Origin: Marinoscillum sp040222955
Lineage (GTDB): Bacteria; Bacteroidota; Bacteroidia; Cytophagales; Cyclobacteriaceae
Length of the DNA stretch: 64,000 nt
NCBI RefSeq assembly: GCF_040222955.1
Contig: NZ_JAVKCA010000022.1
Span: 1-64,000 of the forward strand
Direction: 5' to 3'
Below the pieces are notes generated by a model, which had not been told where the DNA came from, did no database searches, and saw nothing but the letters and a program-made list of their open reading frames with translations. Within the stretch, counting starts at the first letter, position 1, and the number at the start of each line of letters is the position of its first letter. The position numbers were made by a program, and so were the translations under genes. Positions 17,860 to 25,223 of the stretch are shown here, in pieces.

Positions 17860-19206
17860 TTATTTGGTAGCCAGGGCCTTATTGCGCCTGGTCTGAAGGT
17901 TTTGTACTACAAAATCACCTACTTTCTCACCCTGATCCACACCATTCTCTATGGCCATCATATAATGAATCCCACCATAGAGCCTGCTGATCGCCGCTTC
18001 TTCACTTGCCTCCAGAAAGGAGTTGAAATTTCGCTGTGGAAGTCCATACTCCATTTCTGTGGTGTCTTCAAAAGAGAAGCCGTCCCCGTAGAAATCGGTG
18101 AGTGTAACTGCAGCGGCACGTGAAATCACGCTATGACCACTCGTGTATTCAGGAAAAGGGGGTGTTTGCAGCAAAGGCACCCACTCCTCATCCATGTACT
18201 GGTTGATCAATGTCTCTGGTCGAACGACAATGCTCCGCCACTTCTCATCCCAGCAGCTGATAAAACCATCAAACAGGGCAATGGAAGTTCTTGTGTAGGC
18301 TTCAACGGTTTCACTGAAGTTGTTTCCTGCCTTTCGGGTAGCAATCGCCACGATGCCTATCCAATGCCCTCCAGGGGTAATTTTCTTGGTAGCAAACATG
18401 GCATGTCCTCTGTGATGTGATACGTAAGGATTGCAATCCCAAAACTTGGCAATTTGGGTGTTTTCCTCATTCTGACCACCTCCTTTTTCATACACCTCGG
18501 CAAGCTGACGGTAAAACTCACTGTCTTTATCCATTGTCATCTCCAGCGGTGGCACAGGCGGAAACTGATTAGCGGAATCCAGAATCAGTGGCCTTATTTT
18601 GTTCCAGTGCGGTTCTATCCCTTCCATATAGTCTGGTGGGGTAGGTTTCCAGGCATAAGTTTCATTCCTGATGGTGTATTTTGGGAAGGTCCGCGTCTGT
18701 TTGTACATATCGCCATCTGCCCAGGCCATCACGTGCTTAGCTACCAACTCACCATAGGCCAGCGATTTCTCCTTCACAGAGGCAGGCAGCCCGTTTTGCT
18801 CTAAAGTCTGATAAAATTTTTCGCGGTAAGCGTCTATTTTATCCTCGGAAAAAATCAAGGCTTTACCTACGGTAAGAAAGGCATGTAAACTGGCCAGCTT
18901 GTCATTAATACCTGCAGGAGGTGCCGGAGGCGTAGTAAAATCCGTCACCTGGCCCCCTAATGAAATCAGGGTATCAGGATTGGAAACTGCCAGCACCTCA
19001 AAAGCGGCGATACTCGAATAACTATACACCCGACTAGCCACGGGGGGTGAGAAGATGTCATACACGATGACATCCGTCAGCTGCTTCATCGCACCGTTGA
19101 AAGTTTCCGGATCATCCAATATGGCCTGATAAGCCGTGTTTTCCTTGCAGCCAAAAAATAATGAGGCCACTAAAAGAGTCATGAAAATTTTCTTCATTGT
19201 ATTCAA
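17860..19206 (-). CDS. Vanadium-dependent haloperoxidase / PAP2-type lipoprotein
   Basis: This 448-residue protein has an N-terminal lipoprotein signal ending FFGC. The best start may be the second Met (19197, MKKIFMTLL). The vanadate/phosphate-binding motifs of the PAP2-haloperoxidase superfamily are visible: Lys-x6-Arg-Pro in KWRSIVVRP, SGH in EYTSGHSV, and SR-x5-His in SRLYGGIH. The family contains both halide-oxidising enzymes and phosphatases, and these motifs do not separate them. It lies directly upstream of trehalase in the same operon, a combination whose meaning is unclear. Confidence 0.8.
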   Translation of the reverse strand: MNTMKKIFMTLLVASLFFGCKENTAYQAILDDPETFNGAMKQLTDVIVYDIFSPPVASRVYSYSSIAAFEVLAVSNPDTLISLGGQVTDFTTPPAPPAGINDKLASLHAFLTVGKALIFSEDKIDAYREKFYQTLEQNGLPASVKEKSLAYGELVAKHVMAWADGDMYKQTRTFPKYTIRNETYAWKPTPPDYMEGIEPHWNKIRPLILDSANQFPPVPPLEMTMDKDSEFYRQLAEVYEKGGGQNEENTQIAKFWDCNPYVSHHRGHAMFATKKITPGGHWIGIVAIATRKAGNNFSETVEAYTRTSIALFDGFISCWDEKWRSIVVRPETLINQYMDEEWVPLLQTPPFPEYTSGHSVISRAAAVTLTDFYGDGFSFEDTTEMEYGLPQRNFNSFLEASEEAAISRLYGGIHYMMAIENGVDQGEKVGDFVVQNLQTRRNKALATK

Positions 19207-19247
19207 AAAAATTAGCTAGTCCGTAAATTTAATGAACTCAATCACAA

Positions 19248-22200
19248 TTATTTGAGAATCACCAATCTAAGGCTTTTGGTCTGGTCTGCGCCCACCACCT
19301 GGATCAGGTACTGACCTTCCCTCAAATGTGACAAGTCGACCGGCTTACTGCTGTCCTGTATCAAAAGAGACGATAACATTCTCCCACTCAAATCAAACAC
19401 AAATAGATTGTAAGGTGTATTGACTTCTCCTCCCACGCGAAACTGACCAGTGGTAGGGTTTGGGAATAGGTGCACTTTATTCAGGTGCTCCTTTTTTACT
19501 CCCAGGATTTCTTCTTCCTCCGGAGGAGTGACTTTAAGGTAGATGTCTCCGTTGGCGGCTATAAAGCCACCGTTGAAGTCCCCCGCAGGACCTGATCCTT
19601 TCACACTGCCGTCTGCGTTTCTGAACACCACAGAAATCCAGTAAACTGAATCGGTGGCTGACAGCCCGTAATAATCCCGCAGACTCGGAGTGTATTTCAG
19701 CTCCCACTTATTTGTCCCGGCTATTTTAGTCATTTGGCCAGCTCCATCATCTGCTCCCCAGTTTCCAACTACATTGGATCCAAAAGAAGGATTGTCGCCG
19801 GGTGTCAATACTGTGCCGGAATGGGCATAAATTTTAGTGGCATTCAAAAGGCCCTGATCCCCCAGGCTGGCATCAAAAATCAATGAAACCTCCTGATTGG
19901 TGAAAAACTCAGCCGGATCAAAAGTGACCAACGCCACGTCTGATTGGATGCCCAAAAAAATTAATTCGTCCCTGAACCCTTTCCCAACGTTTTGGCCAGC
20001 CTCATCTCTGAAATGCATGCCCAAACGAAAAGCGGTAGCGTCCTCACCCAAACCAAAATAGGTTCTCGGTGTGATCGTAATCTTCCACTGGTTATCTTCT
20101 CCATCTACTTTGGTCATTTCACCTGACCCATCCTCAACCTTATGCGAGAGGTCCGTCCCCTTGGGGTCATTGACCACCAAACCGGCGTTCATGAATACTT
20201 TTGACGCGCCTACCAAACCTGCGGTCCCATCCTTACTGGCTTTTGTTGCATCAAATGTGATGGTGATTTCATCATCCAAACCAAAACTGGAAGGAGAAAC
20301 TGTTACCGGATTCTCATAAATCTCCACGACTCCCGGAAAGCCTTCAGACACTCTTTTGTTGGTATAAATGTAAAATTCACCCGGCTTGAGGGACTGAGTG
20401 GTGGCAGCCGAGGTTACTGAAAATTCGTCTCCTCCAAAGTAATCAAACCATGCTCCCGTACTCGGAAAGTCATAAGTGATTTCGTCTTCCTCCGCTCCAA
20501 AATTGCCGATCACTACCACATTCAACTGGCCATGCTGAATCGCGATACTTTTTAGCTTGCCTCCCAATGACGCATCCACATCACCGGCATTGAAGACTAA
20601 AGGATAGGAGGTCCTCAAATCATTGATCGCAGCATAAGCGTCATATAGATATTGTCTCAGGGGGTCTTCATATAGTCCCAGGTTGCCACTGCCCCAGGGA
20701 AGTGGTTTATTGCCGACGCGTCCATTAAAATTGATACTGACATCATACCCCAGTTCGCCAAACTGCCACATCATCTTCGGGCCCTTTTGCACCATCAGGA
20801 ATGCCGCACCCATCTTGGCCCGCTCCAATGCTACCGCTACATTTTTCACATCGTAGTTTCCGGACTGTATACCTCCGGTCAGCATGCCCACCATCTGACG
20901 TTCTTCGTCATGGCTCTCCATATAGGATACATGAATAGATGAAGCGGCACCGGAAATGCCCCGTGCATTCCCCTTCAATGCACTGTCAAAATCACCATGC
21001 ACGTTTCTCCAGAGCAACATTCCTGCATTTCCAAGCTCAGTTTCTTCCTGAGTGTCGGCAAAATGCTCCAATATGACATAGGCTCCCGCATCAACAGCCT
21101 TAATCTCATTGTTCATGCGCTTGAGGATTGAAATCCTACCCGGATCATACTGTCCCCAGGCGCCCACATCATCACCTGTATTGTTCTGTGTAAAGCCTTT
21201 GGATAAGTCAAATCTGTAACCATCGAAGTGATATTCATTGATCCAGTAATTATTAACAGAATCCATGAAGTTCTGGGTATAGGTGGTACTGTGATTGAAA
21301 TCATATCCTACGTTGAAAGGGTGCTTAGCTACCTGATTGAACCAGGGGCTGTTATTAGCCGGAGCATTCAGGGTCTCATCCCAGTACAGCTTCACCAGTG
21401 GACATTGCCCGTATGCGTGATTGAGTACCATATCCAATATCACCGCAAAACCCTCCTGATGCGCGGTTTCAATGAAATGTTTCAAGTCGTTTTTAGTACC
21501 GTAGTATTTGTCAGGCGCGAAATAATAGACCGGGTTATATCCCCAGCTTTCATTTCCTTCAAACTCCATGATGGGCATCAGCTCGATGGCGTTAACACCT
21601 ATTCTCTTCAGGTAACCCAAAGTGTCAGCAAGGTCCTGATAGCTATGAGACCCTAAAAAATCCCGAACCAACAATTCGTATACCACCAGGTTCTCTTTCA
21701 CAGGCCGGCTCCACGTGGATTCGGTCTCTGCCCAGACATAAGGCTCTTGCCCTGTTTGTAAAATGGTCGCCATCTGATAGTCGGTCTTATCATAGCCTGT
21801 AGGATTCGGATACAATGACGCAGGGATGTATTGATCATTCCACGGGTCTGCCACTTTGTCGGCGTATGGGTCTCCTATTTTGATGGTTCCATCCACCCAA
21901 TATTGAAATACATACTCTTCTCCTGCGGTGAGACCATTGAGCTCATACCAGAAAAGCTCCCCATCTGCGGTCTGGTTCATCAGGTAATTGTCGCCCGGAG
22001 TCCAGTTGTTGAAATCTCCGACCACATAAGCAAAATCCTTCCCGGGTGCCTCCAACACGAGAATAGCCGAAGTAGGATCTCCTTCTACATAGTTGATCCC
22101 CTTTTTGGCACCTACCGGCAAAGCGGCTACAGGAGTAGACTGCCTAAGCAATATGGTGGCGGTGGTCTGGTTCTCTACGCTCTGACCACTAATTGTCGCA

Positions 22201-22889
22201 CTCACCTTAATAGAGACTGTCATGGACTGAGCAGGTGAATAGTCATAGGATATGGTGGTGCCGGAAGATACATTGGCCACTTCTTCAAAACCCTGACCTT
22301 CATCAATGGCCAGCGTCATGGTAGATACTTCGGCGGAAGCCTCTGCCTCAATCTTCAAAGCTTCACCGGCTGCCAAATACACTTCATCGTCTGCAGGGCT
22401 GAGTATACTCACGTAAAATCCTGCGTCCAAATTCACATAAATGTCCTGATTGCCCGCCACAAATCCCCAGTCATAGGTGCCCGGAGCCGCGGTTCCTTTC
22501 TTACTCCCATCAGCATTTCTAAAGACCATGGCCAGTCTGAAAATGGTCTCAGAGGCATCCACTCCATAGTATTGCCGGGCCGTGGGGGTCAATTTGATTT
22601 CCCACTTATCCGATGTACCTTCCACTTTGGTCATCTGTCCCACGCCATCATCCATACCCCAGTTACCAATGGCATTATTCCAGGCGGTTCCATCGGGTGC
22701 GTCCAATACCACCCCGCTGTGCAGATATACCTTTGCTGCGCCTACCAGTTCACCATTGCCCTGGTTGGCATCAAAGGTTACGGTGATCTCATCATCACCT
22801 GAAGGATTGGATGGAGAAAGGGTCACCATCTGTGCGGACAGCGTTGCAGAGGTCAGCAGAATGGTCAGTATTGATTGGAAGCTTTTCAT
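19248..22889 (-). CDS. Secreted multidomain GH13 amylase with T9SS sorting domain
   Basis: A 1213-residue extracellular alpha-glucan hydrolase. Domains in order: signal peptide (1-20); a beta-sandwich repeat (20-155); a spacer of Ig-like character (160-250); a CBM48-like module (262-355, with FAYVVGDFNNWTPGD); the GH13 barrel (about 400-760) with DMVLNHAY, GYRFDLSKGF (nucleophile Asp561), VILEHFAD (Glu608) and ESHDEER (Asp661); a C-terminal beta domain (765-850); two more copies of the first repeat (861-980 and 985-1120); and a type A T9SS sorting domain (1139-1213, LFPNPTTGQF to the Lys end). The T9SS domain predicts outer-membrane export and surface attachment or release. It is divergent from the SusE/F-like gene. 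Confidence 0.92.
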   Translation of the reverse strand: MKSFQSILTILLTSATLSAQMVTLSPSNPSGDDEITVTFDANQGNGELVGAAKVYLHSGVVLDAPDGTAWNNAIGNWGMDDGVGQMTKVEGTSDKWEIKLTPTARQYYGVDASETIFRLAMVFRNADGSKKGTAAPGTYDWGFVAGNQDIYVNLDAGFYVSILSPADDEVYLAAGEALKIEAEASAEVSTMTLAIDEGQGFEEVANVSSGTTISYDYSPAQSMTVSIKVSATISGQSVENQTTATILLRQSTPVAALPVGAKKGINYVEGDPTSAILVLEAPGKDFAYVVGDFNNWTPGDNYLMNQTADGELFWYELNGLTAGEEYVFQYWVDGTIKIGDPYADKVADPWNDQYIPASLYPNPTGYDKTDYQMATILQTGQEPYVWAETESTWSRPVKENLVVYELLVRDFLGSHSYQDLADTLGYLKRIGVNAIELMPIMEFEGNESWGYNPVYYFAPDKYYGTKNDLKHFIETAHQEGFAVILDMVLNHAYGQCPLVKLYWDETLNAPANNSPWFNQVAKHPFNVGYDFNHSTTYTQNFMDSVNNYWINEYHFDGYRFDLSKGFTQNNTGDDVGAWGQYDPGRISILKRMNNEIKAVDAGAYVILEHFADTQEETELGNAGMLLWRNVHGDFDSALKGNARGISGAASSIHVSYMESHDEERQMVGMLTGGIQSGNYDVKNVAVALERAKMGAAFLMVQKGPKMMWQFGELGYDVSINFNGRVGNKPLPWGSGNLGLYEDPLRQYLYDAYAAINDLRTSYPLVFNAGDVDASLGGKLKSIAIQHGQLNVVVIGNFGAEEDEITYDFPSTGAWFDYFGGDEFSVTSAATTQSLKPGEFYIYTNKRVSEGFPGVVEIYENPVTVSPSSFGLDDEITITFDATKASKDGTAGLVGASKVFMNAGLVVNDPKGTDLSHKVEDGSGEMTKVDGEDNQWKITITPRTYFGLGEDATAFRLGMHFRDEAGQNVGKGFRDELIFLGIQSDVALVTFDPAEFFTNQEVSLIFDASLGDQGLLNATKIYAHSGTVLTPGDNPSFGSNVVGNWGADDGAGQMTKIAGTNKWELKYTPSLRDYYGLSATDSVYWISVVFRNADGSVKGSGPAGDFNGGFIAANGDIYLKVTPPEEEEILGVKKEHLNKVHLFPNPTTGQFRVGGEVNTPYNLFVFDLSGRMLSSLLIQDSSKPVDLSHLREGQYLIQVVGADQTKSLRLVILK

Positions 22890-22974
22890 GATTTCTGTTT
22901 TATGCCGGCGTAAAATATCTTATTAAAGAGCATTTATCCAAAATCCGTTCACAGTAAATAGGAACAACCCAAAA

Positions 22975-22988
22975 TGAAAACGATTGCA
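22975..22988. promoter_or_regulatory. LacI-type operator candidate in the amylase/SusE-F divergent region
   Basis: TGAAAACGATTGCA fits the CG-centred LacI/CcpA operator pattern (TGnnAnCGnTnnCA). It lies 86 bases from the amylase start and about 40 bases upstream of the SusE/F -7 element, so one protein bound here could control both directions. Confidence 0.5.
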
Positions 22989-23024
22989 TCAAAAATTGAG
23001 AAAAAAAGAAGTGGCAATTCAGAT

Positions 23025-23032
23025 TATTTTTG
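23025..23032 (+). promoter_or_regulatory. -7 element of the SusE/F-like gene
   Basis: TATTTTTG matches the Bacteroidota -7 consensus TAnnTTTG and lies 87 bases upstream of the start at 23120. No good -33 TTG is at the usual spacing, so activator help is possible. Confidence 0.4.
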
Positions 23033-23074
23033 GCATAATTACATTATTTTCAAATGTTTTTAAGTTTGTAAAAA

Positions 23075-23089
23075 GGACGAAGAACGTCC
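23075..23089 (+). promoter_or_regulatory. Leader hairpin of the SusE/F-like gene
   Basis: GGACG and CGTCC form a perfect 5-base stem with a 5-base loop in the presumed 5' leader, 30 bases before the start codon. The role is unknown; it may stabilise the mRNA of a highly expressed surface protein. Confidence 0.3.
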
Positions 23090-23119
23090 AATTGTAGAAG
23101 TTTTAACTAATAAAGAAGT

Positions 23120-24736
23120 ATGAAGAAAGTATTATCTAACTTAATCGCACCAGTGGTTATTATGGCAGCCCTCTTCTCCTGTGAAGATGAGATCTCCAAT
23201 AGCTTCGACGTGCTTGATATTGCTCCGGTCATTGATGAGGTGACCCCCAATGGCAGTGTAAAAATTGGGTCGGAGTTTGATATCGTAATTAAAGCCCATG
23301 ATGGGGAGAGCTCTCCGCTCGCATCTGTTTCAGCCAAGCTGAAAGATGCTGACGGCAATGAACTGGCAACGAAGAGTGGTACCATGAGCGGAACCACAGG
23401 CACTTTTACGTGGGCCGCAGCAGATTTCGGATCCACAGCACTGGACACAGGTGACTACACCATTTCCGTAACGGTAACTGACGTGGCTAACTTATCGGTA
23501 TCCGGAGACTATTCATTCATCGTTTTCGATTTGCCGTTTGATGCCACATATCCAGAAATGTACATCGCTGGAAACTTCAACAGTTGGGGTGCCGATGCAC
23601 TGGAACTGGTAGCAGCCAATACCTGGCAAATCACGGCCACGTTAGATGGTGGTGGATGGAAATTCAAAAATACTCCTGACTGGTCTGATGTTGACTGGGG
23701 AGATAGTGACTGTGACGGAGTAATGGAAGTAGCCACAGGTGGTGGCCCGGACACCAACTGCGGACATACAGGAGAGTCTATCATCACCTTCAACGATAAG
23801 ACATTGGCCTACACTGTGGAGCTGGTAGAACCTATCGCACAAAACATTATCGGGCTTTACCTGGTAGGATCTTTCAATAATTTCGAGGGGTCTGATGATT
23901 CCGAATTCACATTGGATTCAGACAACACCTGGATACTTGAAGAATTTTTGCTTAAGGAAGGTGATGTTTTCAAATTTTCAGAAGCGGCTGATCTCAGTAA
24001 GAAGAACTGGGGAGATAACGAGCCTGATGGCGAAGCTGACCTGTTTGGAAAATCAATAGTTCTGGATAACACATATGCCGAAGGTTTCTATCAAGTCACC
24101 TTCGATGATGCAACACTTGCTTATACCATTGAGTTTGTGAGAGGCCTCTTTCCTGACAATCTGTTCCTTGTTGGGGGATCTACAGTAGCCGGATGGGATA
24201 ATGCGGCTGCCTATCCATTTGAAAAATTGGCTGATGGCAAATTCAGAACTTACCAGTACATAGAAGTGGCTGGAGATGGATTCAAATTCCTTCCTACCCT
24301 TGGTTCATGGGATGGTGACTATGGAATGGGCGCAGAAGGCGAAATCGAACAAGATGGTGAAGCCAATGTAAGTGTTCCATCGGATGGTTTCTACAGAGTG
24401 GATGTAGACTTCACAACCGGAACCTACGCCGTGGTAGCGTCTAACTGGGGTATCATTGGTGATGCTACTGTTGGCGGATGGGACAGTGATACTGACATGA
24501 CATTGTCAAGCGCTGCAAAAGGTAATTTCACATGGACTTCATCCATTGTCTTAGTAAGTGGCTCGATCAAATTCAGAGAGAATGATGGCTGGGACATCAA
24601 CTATGGTGATACCGGGACTGATGGTACATTGGATTTTAATTCTTCAACTAATATTCCAATTGAATCTGCAGGCACCTATACCATCACTATGACTTTGGAT
24701 TCTAAAAACGGATACACTTATACTATTGCACAATAA
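23120..24736 (+). CDS. SusE/SusF-like starch-binding outer-membrane lipoprotein
   Basis: This 538-residue protein has a lipoprotein signal ending LFSC (Cys21), followed by acidic residues (EDE), as in surface-exposed Bacteroidota lipoproteins. An Ig-like SusE domain (about 30-137) is followed by four tandem carbohydrate-binding modules: 145-236 (MYIAGNFNSWG), 243-340 (LYLVGSFNNFEG), 346-440 (LFLVGGSTVAGWD) and 441-538 (WGIIGDATVGGWD). It should hold starch or maltodextrin at the cell surface without cleaving it. It is monocistronic, ends in a strong terminator, and no susC or susD is beside it, which is unusual. Confidence 0.85.
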   Translation: MKKVLSNLIAPVVIMAALFSCEDEISNSFDVLDIAPVIDEVTPNGSVKIGSEFDIVIKAHDGESSPLASVSAKLKDADGNELATKSGTMSGTTGTFTWAAADFGSTALDTGDYTISVTVTDVANLSVSGDYSFIVFDLPFDATYPEMYIAGNFNSWGADALELVAANTWQITATLDGGGWKFKNTPDWSDVDWGDSDCDGVMEVATGGGPDTNCGHTGESIITFNDKTLAYTVELVEPIAQNIIGLYLVGSFNNFEGSDDSEFTLDSDNTWILEEFLLKEGDVFKFSEAADLSKKNWGDNEPDGEADLFGKSIVLDNTYAEGFYQVTFDDATLAYTIEFVRGLFPDNLFLVGGSTVAGWDNAAAYPFEKLADGKFRTYQYIEVAGDGFKFLPTLGSWDGDYGMGAEGEIEQDGEANVSVPSDGFYRVDVDFTTGTYAVVASNWGIIGDATVGGWDSDTDMTLSSAAKGNFTWTSSIVLVSGSIKFRENDGWDINYGDTGTDGTLDFNSSTNIPIESAGTYTITMTLDSKNGYTYTIAQ

Positions 24737-24758
24737 GAGCATTCCATTAAATATTGAA

Positions 24759-24788
24759 CCTCTCCGAGAAATCGGGGAGGTTTTTTTT
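24759..24788 (+). terminator. Terminator of the SusE/F-like gene
   Basis: CCTCTCCGA and TCGGGGAGG form a 9-base stem around GAAA, followed directly by eight T. It is a typical intrinsic terminator 22 bases after the stop codon. Confidence 0.9.
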
Positions 24789-24903
24789 ATGTCAATTGAC
24801 TCTATGGCCATCTGGAATTTGAGATGAATGTGACCCTGGCCTATTAGCTCAAAATGAAGAACTCCCTACATTTCATCACATAAATCCCCTAAAACCTTCA
24901 TCT

Positions 24904-24925
24904 AAATACCATATATGCGGTATTT
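24904..24925. promoter_or_regulatory. Inverted repeat, possible LuxR/NarL-type operator
   Basis: AAATACC and GGTATTT form a perfect 7-base inverted repeat around 8 bases. TACCATA-TA-TGCGGTA fits a 7-2-7 arrangement as used by NarL-type regulators. A second, one-mismatch inverted repeat (AGGCGT/ATGCCT, 24928-24947) follows at once. Both lie upstream of the small ORF at 24980. Confidence 0.3.
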
Positions 24926-24979
24926 CAGGCGTGGCTGGTTATGCCTAAATTTACTTTCATAACCAAATCAGTTTTAGCC

Positions 24980-25060
24980 ATGTTATTTTCACTTATCGGA
25001 CTCGTACTTTTGATTGCCTTTGTTGTGCTGGAAAAGTCATGGTCCACTACCAAAGCTTAA
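24980..25060 (+). CDS. Possible 26-residue membrane peptide
   Basis: ATG to TAA encodes a 26-residue peptide with one hydrophobic stretch (MLFSLIGLVLLIAFVVL) and a short polar tail (EKSWSTTKA). The shape fits a single-pass small membrane protein, including the toxins of type I toxin-antitoxin systems, but I recognise no family. There is no clear Shine-Dalgarno, which is normal in Bacteroidota. A chance ORF of this length is quite possible. Confidence 0.3.
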   Translation: MLFSLIGLVLLIAFVVLEKSWSTTKA

Positions 25061-25095
25061 GATTATTCCACTAGATGGAGGTTGTTATAGCATCA

Positions 25096-25140
25096 GTGAG
25101 TTCGCTCACGGATGATTAGGATCTGGTGTCAACGCCAGGT
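25096..25140 (+). ncRNA. Structured stretch, possible small RNA or 3' UTR
   Basis: Two stable hairpins are seen on the plus strand: GTGAG-TTCG-CTCAC (25096-25109) and an 8-base stem ATCTGGTG/CGCCAGGT with TCAA loop (25121-25140). About 50 bases later comes a strong terminator. They could belong to a small RNA or to the 3' UTR of the small ORF at 24980. No known RNA family is recognised. Confidence 0.3.
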
Positions 25141-25190
25141 GCTTTAAAGATGTCAAACAGGTAGAATTCTCTTCAAATCCTCAAAAAAAA

Positions 25191-25214
25191 GCCAGCCCGA
25201 GTGATCGGGCTGGC
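25191..25214. terminator. Bidirectional terminator
   Basis: GCCAGCCCGA and TCGGGCTGGC form a perfect 10-base stem with a GTGA loop, flanked by an A run on the left and a T run on the right. It can end pruA transcripts on the minus strand (stop at 25224) and any plus-strand transcript from the preceding region. Confidence 0.9.
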
Positions 25215-25223
25215 TTTTTAGTT

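Larger units (their letters stand above)
24737..25223. other. Intergenic region with inverted repeats and small ORF
   Basis: After the SusE/F terminator this 487-base region has no ordinary gene. It holds two inverted repeats (24904-24925 and 24928-24947), a possible 26-residue peptide (24980-25060), two hairpins (25096-25109 and 25121-25140) and a bidirectional terminator (25191-25214). The sub-features are listed separately. Confidence 0.5.

Noticed and set aside
25075..25185. tRNA-like look (T-loop-like TTCAAATCC and a GAGG/CCTC end pairing)
   Set aside because: The base pair closing the T loop is missing (C opposite C), no anticodon arm of normal length forms, and the span is too long.
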